Program-made: the position numbers and the translations under genes
The notes under the pieces: model-generated
The model's database searches: none
Seen by the model: the letters and a program-made list of their open reading frames with translations, nothing else
What the model was told of the DNA's origin: nothing
Shown here: in pieces, positions 7,411 to 15,104 of the stretch
Position numbering within the stretch: position 1 is the stretch's first letter
How the letters are laid out: every line of letters begins with the position of its first letter
DNA from: an uncultured Alcaligenaceae bacterium
GTDB lineage: Bacteria; Pseudomonadota; Gammaproteobacteria; Burkholderiales; Burkholderiaceae_B
Length of the DNA: 64,000 nucleotides
Assembly: GCA_937995985.1 (NCBI GenBank)
Contig: CALKIR010000060.1
Location: forward strand, 62,001-126,000
Direction of reading: 5' to 3'

Positions 7411-8751
7411 ATGAACACTAATATTTTAACTATAGAGTCATTAGATTTGTCTGCGCAGGGCATTGCCCATGATGCCGAAGGCAAGGTTGTTTTTGTAGAG
7501 GGCGCTTTGCCGGGCGAGACCGTTCAGGTAGAAATTACCCGCCGCAAAAAAAGTTATGACAAGGGACGGGTTGTGCAGGTGCTGCGTGCTTCCCCTTTAA
7601 GAGTAACCCCTAAATGCACCTACTTTGGTCAATGTGGGGGCTGTGTGATGCAGCATTTAGAGCCAAGCGCCCAAATTGCGATCAAGCAGCGTGCCCTAGA
7701 AGACATGTTAAACCATATTGGTCGCGTGCGTCCGGCTCAAATATTGCCCCCTATTTATGGCGAGTATTGGGGGTATCGCATGAAGGCGCGCTTTTCTGCT
7801 CGTCTAGTAAGAAAAAAAGGGGGGATGCTGGTTGGCTTTCGTGAGCGAAATAGCCGCTATGTCATGGACATGCAGCAGTGCCAAATAGTTCCTAAGCATG
7901 TTTCTGCATTATTAATGCCCCTGCGGTCTTTGTTGGAAAGCTTGTCTATAGCAGAACGTGTGCCCCAGATAGAATTGGCTGTTGGAGAGCGTAGCACTGT
8001 GCTGGTGTTGCGCCATCTTGAGCCTGTGAATGAGGCAGATCGAGACAAGCTTAGGCGTTTTGCGCAAACCCATCAGGTACAGTGGTGGTTGCAGCCCAAA
8101 GGCCCTGAGACTGCTCATCCTCTCGATGCAGAGCAATCAGATTTGTTCTATTCATTGCCTGAATATGATTTGCGCATGCATTTTAAGCCTACTGATTTTA
8201 CTCAGGTGAATCATGGTGTGAATAGAACACTGATCCGTCGAGCATTGGGCTTATTGGATATACAGCCACACCATAGAGTGGTGGATTTATTTTGTGGTTT
8301 GGGCAATTTCACTTTGCCTATAGCGCGCACTGCGCAATCAGTGGTTGGGGTTGAAGGAAGCCAGGCATTAGTCGATCGTGCACATGAGGCGGCAGCACAT
8401 CATGGGTTGGCAGATCGGGCACAGTTTGCTGTTCTTGATTTATTTCAAGTCGATGAGCATTGGTTGCAATCCCTAGGCTATTTTGACCGAATGTTAATCG
8501 ATCCACCTCGTGATGGGGCCGTGGCGGTTGCCAAGGCCATTAGCGCTTTGGCTGTCCATGAGCAGCCCGAACGGATTGTTTATGTATCGTGTAACCCTGC
8601 TACCTTGGCGCGCGATGCCGGTATTTTGACGCATGTGGGCGGTTATCAGCTAGAAGCTGCCGGGGTTGTAAATATGTTCCCGCATACTGCTCATATAGAA
8701 TCCATTGCTGTGTTTTCTAAAGGGGCGCAGCAGCGTTTAACAATGGAATAA
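7411..8751 (+). CDS. rlmD: 23S rRNA (uracil-1939-C5)-methyltransferase RlmD
   Basis: A 446-residue enzyme that makes m5U1939 in 23S rRNA using SAM. It has an N-terminal TRAM domain (about 1-60), four iron-sulfur cluster cysteines (Cys69, Cys75, Cys78 in CTYFGQCGGC, and Cys157 in QQCQIVP) and a Rossmann methyltransferase domain with DLFCGLGNFTLP, IDPPRDGA and the catalytic Cys394 in YVSCNPATLARD. Length is typical of RumA/RlmD. It sits 25 bases after nlpD, so cotranscription is likely, and it ends at a strong terminator. Confidence 0.95.
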   Translation: MNTNILTIESLDLSAQGIAHDAEGKVVFVEGALPGETVQVEITRRKKSYDKGRVVQVLRASPLRVTPKCTYFGQCGGCVMQHLEPSAQIAIKQRALEDMLNHIGRVRPAQILPPIYGEYWGYRMKARFSARLVRKKGGMLVGFRERNSRYVMDMQQCQIVPKHVSALLMPLRSLLESLSIAERVPQIELAVGERSTVLVLRHLEPVNEADRDKLRRFAQTHQVQWWLQPKGPETAHPLDAEQSDLFYSLPEYDLRMHFKPTDFTQVNHGVNRTLIRRALGLLDIQPHHRVVDLFCGLGNFTLPIARTAQSVVGVEGSQALVDRAHEAAAHHGLADRAQFAVLDLFQVDEHWLQSLGYFDRMLIDPPRDGAVAVAKAISALAVHEQPERIVYVSCNPATLARDAGILTHVGGYQLEAAGVVNMFPHTAHIESIAVFSKGAQQRLTME

Positions 8752-8752
8752 C

Positions 8753-8782
8753 AATAGGGGCTAATACAGCCCCTATTTTTTT
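8753..8782 (+). terminator. Terminator after rlmD
   Basis: A 9-bp GC-rich stem (arms AATAGGGGC 8753-8761 and GCCCCTATT 8769-8777) is followed by a T run. It starts directly after the rlmD stop. It also faces the 3' end of argH, which lacks a separate obvious terminator. Confidence 0.85.
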
Positions 8783-8788
8783 ATCTCA

Positions 8789-10228
8789 CTAAGTGTTGAG
8801 TGAGCCAGCTTTTTTTAGTGCAGTAAGCAAAGCCTGTGCAGCCTCTCGAACCCGCTCTGGTGCGGTGCCTCCCACATGATTGCGCGCAGCTACCGAACCC
8901 TCAAGGGTCAAGACCGAAAAAACATCCTCTTTAATTGCAGGATGATAAGATTGCAACACATCTAGGCTGAGATCAGCAATATCGCAGCGTGCATCCACAC
9001 AATGCTTAACAACACTGGCCACTGTCTCATGAGCGTCCCTAAAGGGCACCCCTTGTTTGACTAAATAATCAGCCAAATCTGTGGCTGTTGCAAACCCTTC
9101 GGCGGCAGCTTGACGCATTGCCTCTTTATTAACGGTGATGCCTTTAACTAAATCAACAAAAATATGCAGTGTTTCGCGTACTGTGTCTGCTGCATCAAAT
9201 AACCCTTCTTTATCCTCTTGATTGTCTTTGTTATAGGCAAGAGGCTGGGCCTTCATGAGCATCAGTAATGAGACCAAATGTCCCACCACACGACCAGTTT
9301 TACCTCGTGCGAGCTCAGGTACATCAGGGTTTTTCTTTTGTGGCATGATAGAGCTACCGGTACAAAACCTATCCGCCAAGTCAATAAAGCCAAATCGAGG
9401 GCTCATCCAGATAATGAGCTCTTCGGATAAGCGAGACAAATGTATCATAATGAGTGCGGCCGCTGCACAAAATTCGATACTAAAATCGCGATCAGAAACG
9501 GCGTCTAAAGAATTGAGGCAGAGACTATCAAAACCAAGTTCCTTGGCAACTAATGCGCGATCAATAGGGAAACTGGTCCCTGCTAATGCAGCGGCGCCTA
9601 GAGGGAGACGGTTTACCCGTCTGCGGCAGTCATTAAGACGCTCAGAATCACGTTTAAACATCTCTGCGTAGGCCAAGAGGTGATGCCCAAAAGTCACAGG
9701 CTGTGCCACCTGCAAATGGGTAAAGCCGGGCATGATGGTATCGGCATGCTCTAAAGCCAGCTCGGCAAGATTAAGTTGGAGCTGTTTTAAATAACCTTGG
9801 ATGAGATCAATTTGATCACGTAGCCAAAGACGAATATCTGTAGCTACTTGATCATTTCGAGAGCGTCCGGTATGGAGGCGTTTGCCTGCATCTCCTATTA
9901 AATCCACCAGTCTTTTTTCTACGTTGAGATGCACATCCTCTAAGTCTAAAGACCATTCAAATTGGCCCTCGTTAATTTCATTGAGGATGGTTGTTAAGCC
10001 TTGGATAATCGCTTGCAGGTCTTGCTCACTGAGAATGCCAATTTTAGTGAGCATTTTTGCATGTGCTAAGGAGCCTTGAATATCATATTGGGCAAGGCGC
10101 TGATCAAAAGCAACTGAAGCAGTATAGCGTTTGACGAGCTCTGCAACGGGTTCGCTAAAGCGCGCGGACCATGCTTGAGACTTTTTATCAAATTGATTGG
10201 TTGGGTTAGATGTATTTTGGTTAGACAT
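8789..10228 (-). CDS. argH: Argininosuccinate lyase
   Basis: A 479-residue cytoplasmic enzyme that cleaves argininosuccinate to arginine and fumarate in the last step of arginine synthesis. The fumarase/aspartase superfamily signature GSSIMPQKKNPD is at residues 291-302, and the HTGRSRNDQVATD (119-131) and PGFTHLQ (catalytic His171) blocks are present. The N-terminal 15 residues are polar and slightly longer than average; no good ribosome binding site is seen before the ATG at 10228, so a start a few codons inside is possible. It stands alone, diverging from the channel gene. Confidence 0.97.
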   Translation of the reverse strand: MSNQNTSNPTNQFDKKSQAWSARFSEPVAELVKRYTASVAFDQRLAQYDIQGSLAHAKMLTKIGILSEQDLQAIIQGLTTILNEINEGQFEWSLDLEDVHLNVEKRLVDLIGDAGKRLHTGRSRNDQVATDIRLWLRDQIDLIQGYLKQLQLNLAELALEHADTIMPGFTHLQVAQPVTFGHHLLAYAEMFKRDSERLNDCRRRVNRLPLGAAALAGTSFPIDRALVAKELGFDSLCLNSLDAVSDRDFSIEFCAAAALIMIHLSRLSEELIIWMSPRFGFIDLADRFCTGSSIMPQKKNPDVPELARGKTGRVVGHLVSLLMLMKAQPLAYNKDNQEDKEGLFDAADTVRETLHIFVDLVKGITVNKEAMRQAAAEGFATATDLADYLVKQGVPFRDAHETVASVVKHCVDARCDIADLSLDVLQSYHPAIKEDVFSVLTLEGSVAARNHVGGTAPERVREAAQALLTALKKAGSLNT

Positions 10229-10339
10229 ATTTTTTGAAAAGCCGGCAAAAAGAATAAACTATGTGGGTTATATTAACGACTCTTGGCTGATGTGCCTAGT
10301 CATTCTCAGGTTCTGCATAGCAAGGACAACGGGTATCAA

Positions 10340-11617
10340 ATGGAATCGAATTTCTTTTTGGATGATCATAACGTCAAAAATTGGCTACAGCAGTCGGTAG
10401 ACGGAGTCTGGCTGCAGATTCTATTGGGCATAGTGCTCTTAACAGTCGTTTATTTATCGTTTAAGTGGATTAGCTCATACGTCATGGCCGTCGTGACCCG
10501 ACGTTTTCTGCTGACCATTGGTAAAAAAGACTGGCTAGACATTATACAGGCCTCGCGTCTAAGGCGTTATGTTGCGCGTGCCCTGTCCTTATATTTGCTC
10601 TCTGCAATGGTGGATTGGCTGCCTCTGGGCCCCGCTTTTGGAGAATTTTTAGGGCGTTTAATCTTTGCAATAGCCACCTTCCATATATTACTGGCTATCA
10701 GTGCTTTATTAACTGTAAGCCATGAAATTTATGCCCGCACACCACGAGCTCAAGTTAAGTCTATCAAAGGCTACTTAGAAGTGGTGCGTATTGGCTTTTG
10801 GTTTATTGGGCTCATTATTCTTTTATCCATCATGATTAAAAAATCTCCGTTAATCATGATTTCAGGGTTGGGGGCGCTGTCCGCAGTACTCTTATTGGTC
10901 TTTAAGGATACATTATTATCCCTAGTGGCCAGTGCTCAGATGAGCACCAATGATATGTTGCGTATAGGCGACTGGATTCAAATGCCTCAAGCGGGTGCCG
11001 ATGGGTTTGTGATTGATATTGCATTACATACCGTTAAAGTTCAAAACTGGGATAAGACAGTCACCACTATTCCAACTTATAAGCTCTTTTCCGAGAGCTA
11101 CAAAAATATGCGCCAAATGTTTGAGTCAGGAGGGCGTAGGATTAAAAGAAGCTTAACTATAGATGCGACAACAGTACGATTTTTAACCGATCAAGAAATC
11201 GAAGAGTTTAAACGTTTTGAGTTATTGCGTGATTATTTAGAGAAGAAACAAAAAGAAATACAAGAAGATAATGCCAAACTCATTGCTCAAGGCAAGCATC
11301 CTGTAAATCAGCGTCGGTTGACCAACTTAGGCACATTTAGAATGTATGCCACACTATATTTAGAACGAAATGAGGGGGTGCACAAAGATATGACTATGAT
11401 GGTGCGGATGATGGAGCCCACGGCTGAGGGCATACCGGTAGAGGTATATTGCTTTAGTAATGACACAGCCTGGGTGAATTATGAGCGTATTCAAGGTGAT
11501 ATTTTTGATCATTTAATTGCTATTTTGCCTGAGATGTCTTTGCGCTTGTTTCAGTCTCCCTCGGGACGTGATCTTACCCAGGGTATTGAGCATTTGCGTA
11601 CAATCAGCGATGATTAG
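10340..11617 (+). CDS. ybdG: MscS-family mechanosensitive channel, YbdG/MscM type
   Basis: A 425-residue inner-membrane protein like E. coli YbdG, a small-conductance channel opened by hypo-osmotic membrane tension. Several N-terminal helices precede a pore-lining helix (MISGLGALSAVLLLVFKD) and the MscS beta domain (LRIGDWIQMP, VQNWDKTVTTIPTYKLFSESYKN). The C-terminal cytoplasmic part carries the YbdG-specific blocks GGRRIKRSLTID, LTNLGTFRMYATLYL and DIFDHLIAILPEM. The ATG at 10340 follows AAGGA at 10321-10325; an upstream TTG at 10283 would add 19 unusual residues. It precedes glnB by 73 bases; no functional link is implied. Confidence 0.9.
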   Translation: MESNFFLDDHNVKNWLQQSVDGVWLQILLGIVLLTVVYLSFKWISSYVMAVVTRRFLLTIGKKDWLDIIQASRLRRYVARALSLYLLSAMVDWLPLGPAFGEFLGRLIFAIATFHILLAISALLTVSHEIYARTPRAQVKSIKGYLEVVRIGFWFIGLIILLSIMIKKSPLIMISGLGALSAVLLLVFKDTLLSLVASAQMSTNDMLRIGDWIQMPQAGADGFVIDIALHTVKVQNWDKTVTTIPTYKLFSESYKNMRQMFESGGRRIKRSLTIDATTVRFLTDQEIEEFKRFELLRDYLEKKQKEIQEDNAKLIAQGKHPVNQRRLTNLGTFRMYATLYLERNEGVHKDMTMMVRMMEPTAEGIPVEVYCFSNDTAWVNYERIQGDIFDHLIAILPEMSLRLFQSPSGRDLTQGIEHLRTISDD

Positions 11618-11690
11618 AGGCCGTTGCAGGCTGAGCATCTATTGAACGCCTATAGGTTGGCTGAATTTTTTAACAGTAATTGGTCCGATT

Positions 11691-12029
11691 ATGAAATTAA
11701 TTACCGCTATTATTAAGCCCTTTAAACTGGATGAAGTGCGCGAAGCGTTAACTGAATATGGAGTGGACGGTATTACCATTACAGAAGTTAAGGGCTTTGG
11801 GCGGCAAAGAGGGCATACCGAGCTGTATCGTGGCGCTGAATATGTGGTCGATTTTTTGCCTAAAATAAAAATAGAGGTTGCTGTACAGGCAGAGCGTGCT
11901 GATCAGGTGGTGCAGCAAATCGTACAAGCAGCTCGTACTGGGAAAATAGGGGATGGCAAGATTTTTGTCACTCCTTTGGAGCAGGTGGTGCGTATTCGGA
12001 CTGGAGAAGAGGGAGAGGCCGCACTTTAG
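11691..12029 (+). CDS. glnB: Nitrogen regulatory protein PII
   Basis: A 112-residue trimeric PII signal protein that senses 2-oxoglutarate and ATP/ADP and controls glutamine synthetase adenylylation and NtrB. The first 60 residues are nearly the textbook GlnB sequence, with the uridylylated Tyr51 in the T-loop (RGAEYVVDF) and the B-loop block TGKIGDGKIFV. The C-terminus RIRTGEEGEAAL matches GlnB more than GlnK. No amtB lies next to it, which also favours GlnB over GlnK. Its modifying enzyme GlnD is encoded at 53556-56192. A long hairpin spans the stop codon. Confidence 0.96.
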   Translation: MKLITAIIKPFKLDEVREALTEYGVDGITITEVKGFGRQRGHTELYRGAEYVVDFLPKIKIEVAVQAERADQVVQQIVQAARTGKIGDGKIFVTPLEQVVRIRTGEEGEAAL

Positions 12030-12040
12030 TGCGGCCTCTC
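12013..12040 (+). repeat. Strong inverted repeat across the glnB stop codon
   Basis: Twelve base pairs without mismatch (arms 12013-12024 and 12029-12040, loop TTTA) include the final codons and the stop of glnB. No T tract follows on either strand, so it is not a canonical Rho-independent terminator. It could protect the 3' end of the mRNA or separate the convergent glnB and MFS transcripts. Confidence 0.6.
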
Positions 12041-12091
12041 TGTGGGGAATGGTTAAAGGGTGTACTTTGAGGGGATCATAGTGAGTGTGCC

Positions 12092-13315
12092 TTAGGTGCT
12101 TGTATGGAGAATATGGCTACGGTGATGGCGCTCGTACCAGCCCAGTCCCAGCAAGAGTATGATAGTGATAGCCACAATAGGTAAGCTCCAGATATTAATC
12201 CCGTCCCAGCCATAAATGGCCAGTAAGCGTCCGGAGGAAAAGGAGGATAGGGCTACACTGCCAAACACCAAGAAATCATTTACAGCTTGCACTTTGTTGC
12301 GCTCATGATGGTGATAGCAGTCGGTAACGAGAGTGGTTGCACCAATAAAACCAAAGTTCCAGCCAATACCCAGAAGGATTAAGCTGGCCCAAAAGTAGGG
12401 CACACTCAAACCGCTTAACGCTGCTAAGCTAGCGGCAGCAAGCAAGACCATGCCCACTATAGTAATAGTAATTTTGCCAAAACGACGAATAAGATGGCCG
12501 GTAATAAAGCTGGGACCAAACATGGCCAGAATATGCCATTGAATCCCCAAGGTTGAGTCACGCATGCTATGGCCATGATGTACCATTGCTAAGGGCGCAG
12601 CTGTCATCATGAAGCTCATTAAACTATAAGCGACCATTCCAGCAATAATGGCAATAATGAGACGTGGGTTCAGCAGAATAAGGCCTAACGGTCGACCACC
12701 ATCTTGGTGATGAGACGGTTGTGCATGTAACGCATCAGTACGCAAGGCCCAGATAAGGGGTAGAGCCAAAGCTGCTAATGCGGCTTGGGCAAAGAAGGTA
12801 CCAGCAAAGGGTATGCCGGGAATGATTTCAGCGGTATGTAAGATGACTTGAGCGCCAATTACAGCAGCAGCTAAGCCCCCAATCATGACCCATGAAATAG
12901 CACGGGGGCGTAGTTCTGGACGCACACTATCTGCTGCAGCAAAACGATAGCTTTGGACGTATGAGGAATACAAACCAGCGATCACTGTGCCCACACAGAA
13001 TATTAAAAACGAAGTCTGAACAATGCCGGTAAAGGCAGTTAATCCGCCCAAAACGCCTAATAATGAGCCAATAAAATAGCCTCCTCGCCGCCCAAGTTTG
13101 CGCATCACCCATGCGGCAGGAAGGATGCCAATGGCCATTCCCATATTAAATAAGCTAACGGGCAGGGTAGCAATTTTTTCATTATGAGAGAGCGCTTCCC
13201 CGACTAAGCCGCCTAATGCCACAATTACTGCGGGATTGGCCCCTCCTAGCGCTTGCAGTCCAGATAATAATAATGTGTTGCGGCGCACTTCGCCGGTAAG
13301 TTTAAGTTGAGTCAT
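12092..13315 (-). CDS. MFS transporter, substrate unknown
   Basis: A 407-residue inner-membrane protein with about twelve hydrophobic segments in two halves and a cytoplasmic loop near the middle (TDALHAQPSHHQDGGR). The loop between helices 2 and 3 (AAWVMRKLGRRGGYF) fits MFS motif A. The second half has the equivalent LIRRFGKI. I do not recognise a substrate-specific subfamily; a drug or metabolite exporter is the usual guess. The ATG at 13315 has a GAG six bases ahead; an ATG at 13363 would add 16 residues without a ribosome binding site. It diverges from the pseudouridine synthase gene. Confidence 0.82.
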   Translation of the reverse strand: MTQLKLTGEVRRNTLLLSGLQALGGANPAVIVALGGLVGEALSHNEKIATLPVSLFNMGMAIGILPAAWVMRKLGRRGGYFIGSLLGVLGGLTAFTGIVQTSFLIFCVGTVIAGLYSSYVQSYRFAAADSVRPELRPRAISWVMIGGLAAAVIGAQVILHTAEIIPGIPFAGTFFAQAALAALALPLIWALRTDALHAQPSHHQDGGRPLGLILLNPRLIIAIIAGMVAYSLMSFMMTAAPLAMVHHGHSMRDSTLGIQWHILAMFGPSFITGHLIRRFGKITITIVGMVLLAAASLAALSGLSVPYFWASLILLGIGWNFGFIGATTLVTDCYHHHERNKVQAVNDFLVFGSVALSSFSSGRLLAIYGWDGINIWSLPIVAITIILLLGLGWYERHHRSHILHTST

Positions 13316-13435
13316 GGCAGGCTCTATATTAGAAATAGTAAAAAGCTTAAAACTTAAAGCCATTATAGGTTTCTGCTTATAATTGTCAGCTACTGTGTTC
13401 GCAGTATACAGATACTGTATTTTTTAAGGTCGAAT

Positions 13436-14179
13436 ATGACAGATTTAATTCGTGTTTCAAAACTCATGGCGGATCGAGGGATATGTTCACGCCGCGAAGC
13501 GGATGAATTGATTCGGCGGGGCTGGGTGCAGGTCAATGGGCAAGTAGCCCGTTTAGGCGAGCGCGCTGCTTCTAATGCAACGATTCGCTTACACCCTCAG
13601 GCGCGCGCGGAGCTGCAACAAAAAGTCACCATTTTATTAAATAAGCCTGTGGGCTATGTTTCCGGTCAAGCAGAAAAAAACTACCAACCAGCAACAGTGT
13701 TAATTACTGCACAGCGTCAGTTAATAGTGCCGCCAAAGCGGGGACAACAGCCCTTACGTTTTCAGCGTCAACATGTGCGAGGGCTGGCTCCTGCTGGCCG
13801 TTTGGATATTGATTCACAAGGTTTGCTGGTTTTAACCCAAGATGGACAACTCGCACGACGATTAATTAGTGCCGACTCTTCTATTGAAAAAGAATACCTC
13901 GTTCGAGTAAGAGGTCGTATAGATAATGATGGGCTTGCTTTGTTAAATCATGGTTTGATGTTAGATGGTCACCCCCTAAAGCCTGCTCGAGTACGGTGGC
14001 TGAATGAAGATCAATTGCATTTTTGTTTACGAGAAGGGAAAAAACGACAAATACGGCGGATGTGTGCATTGGTTGGACTGCAGGTGGTGGGGCTAAAGAG
14101 GGTGCGCATCGGCCGCATTAAATTGGGAGCGCTTCCGGAAGGTCGATGGCGGTATTTATTGCCTCATGAACGCTTTTAA
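13436..14179 (+). CDS. RsuA-family rRNA pseudouridine synthase, RluF-like
   Basis: A 247-residue enzyme with an N-terminal S4 RNA-binding domain (about 5-55: SKLMADRGICSRREADELIRRGWVQVNG) and a catalytic domain with PAGRLDIDSQGLLVLT, whose Asp after GRL is the nucleophile, and the late EGKKRQIRRMCALVGLQVVGLKRVRIG block. The last block and the C-terminus resemble E. coli RluF (23S rRNA U2604) more than RsuA or RluB. A basic insertion around residues 95-120 is longer than usual. Target position is inferred from similarity only. It is followed 57 bases later by ugpQ. Confidence 0.88.
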   Translation: MTDLIRVSKLMADRGICSRREADELIRRGWVQVNGQVARLGERAASNATIRLHPQARAELQQKVTILLNKPVGYVSGQAEKNYQPATVLITAQRQLIVPPKRGQQPLRFQRQHVRGLAPAGRLDIDSQGLLVLTQDGQLARRLISADSSIEKEYLVRVRGRIDNDGLALLNHGLMLDGHPLKPARVRWLNEDQLHFCLREGKKRQIRRMCALVGLQVVGLKRVRIGRIKLGALPEGRWRYLLPHERF

Positions 14180-14236
14180 ATAGGCTAAAAACAGATTTTT
14201 AGGATATGATTATTTGAATCTTTAGCCGAGAGAGGA

Positions 14237-15019
14237 ATGCCATTGAATGCACAACAATCAGTGTGGCCTTATCCAAGGATGATTGCCCATCGCGGGGCTG
14301 GACTATATGCCCCTGAAAATACATTAGCGGCCATGCGTTATGGCGCACGTTGTGGCTATAAAATGTTTGAGTATGACGTTAAACTGAGCCGCGATAAGGT
14401 CGCGATACTGCTGCATGATGATACGCTTGATCGCACATCAAATGCTGTGGGCAGGGCCAATGAATTTGATTTTGCCCAATTAAGTGAGTTTGATTTTGGC
14501 TCTTGGCATAGTGCGGATTATGTCGGAGAGCCCATACCGACTTTAGCGTGCATTGCTAATTTTACTATTGGCAAACAGCTGCATAGTAATATCGAGATCA
14601 AGCCTAATGTCGGCTGGGAGCGCCAAACTGGGCATTGGGTGGCTATACAAGCCAGACGGCTGTGGCATAATGCGCAGCTGCCGCCTTTACTGTCCTCTTT
14701 TTCAATAGAAGCCTTAGAGGCAGCAGCTCAAGCGGCTCCTGAATTGCCAAGAGCATTGCTGATAGAGCATCCTATTAATGAGGTGGCTGTCTTAATGCAG
14801 CAGATGCACGCCTTAGGTTGTGTGGGTCTTAATATTGATTATCGTCTACTCACTGCAGAGTTATTGGCTGCTTGTCAGGCCGCTGGTTTTTTTGTATGTG
14901 TTTGGACGGTTAATGAAGCCGAGCAAATTGCGGCACTATTTGCCCAAGGGGTAGATGCCGTGATTACCGATGAGGTGCACTTTTCTCCTACTGATTGGGG
15001 TGCGCACGGTATGCCCTAA
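14237..15019 (+). CDS. ugpQ: Glycerophosphodiester phosphodiesterase
   Basis: A 260-residue cytoplasmic GDPD enzyme that releases glycerol-3-phosphate from deacylated phospholipids. The catalytic and metal-binding blocks are MIAHRGAGLYAPENT, FEYDVKLSRD (Glu and Asp ligands), LLHDDTLDRTS and NIEIKPN, with the late VWTVNEAEQ. There is no signal peptide, which fits UgpQ and not the periplasmic GlpQ. The ATG at 14237 lies inside a purine-rich GAGAGAGGA; a TTG at 14243 with better spacing is an alternative. No ugp transport genes are nearby. Confidence 0.92.
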   Translation: MPLNAQQSVWPYPRMIAHRGAGLYAPENTLAAMRYGARCGYKMFEYDVKLSRDKVAILLHDDTLDRTSNAVGRANEFDFAQLSEFDFGSWHSADYVGEPIPTLACIANFTIGKQLHSNIEIKPNVGWERQTGHWVAIQARRLWHNAQLPPLLSSFSIEALEAAAQAAPELPRALLIEHPINEVAVLMQQMHALGCVGLNIDYRLLTAELLAACQAAGFFVCVWTVNEAEQIAALFAQGVDAVITDEVHFSPTDWGAHGMP

Positions 15020-15073
15020 AGCGCCGTATTTGTAATTCAGTATGTTAAACTTGCCTACTATTATTTTGCACAC

Positions 15074-15097
15074 TCCTGTTAAAGGTCCTGTTAAAGG
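15074..15097 (+). repeat. Tandem 12-base repeat carrying the ppiD ribosome binding site
   Basis: Two identical copies of TCCTGTTAAAGG lie back to back just before ppiD, so AAAGG occurs twice, the second seven bases from the ATG. It looks like a small local duplication. Confidence 0.8.
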
Positions 15098-15104
15098 GTG
15101 ATCC

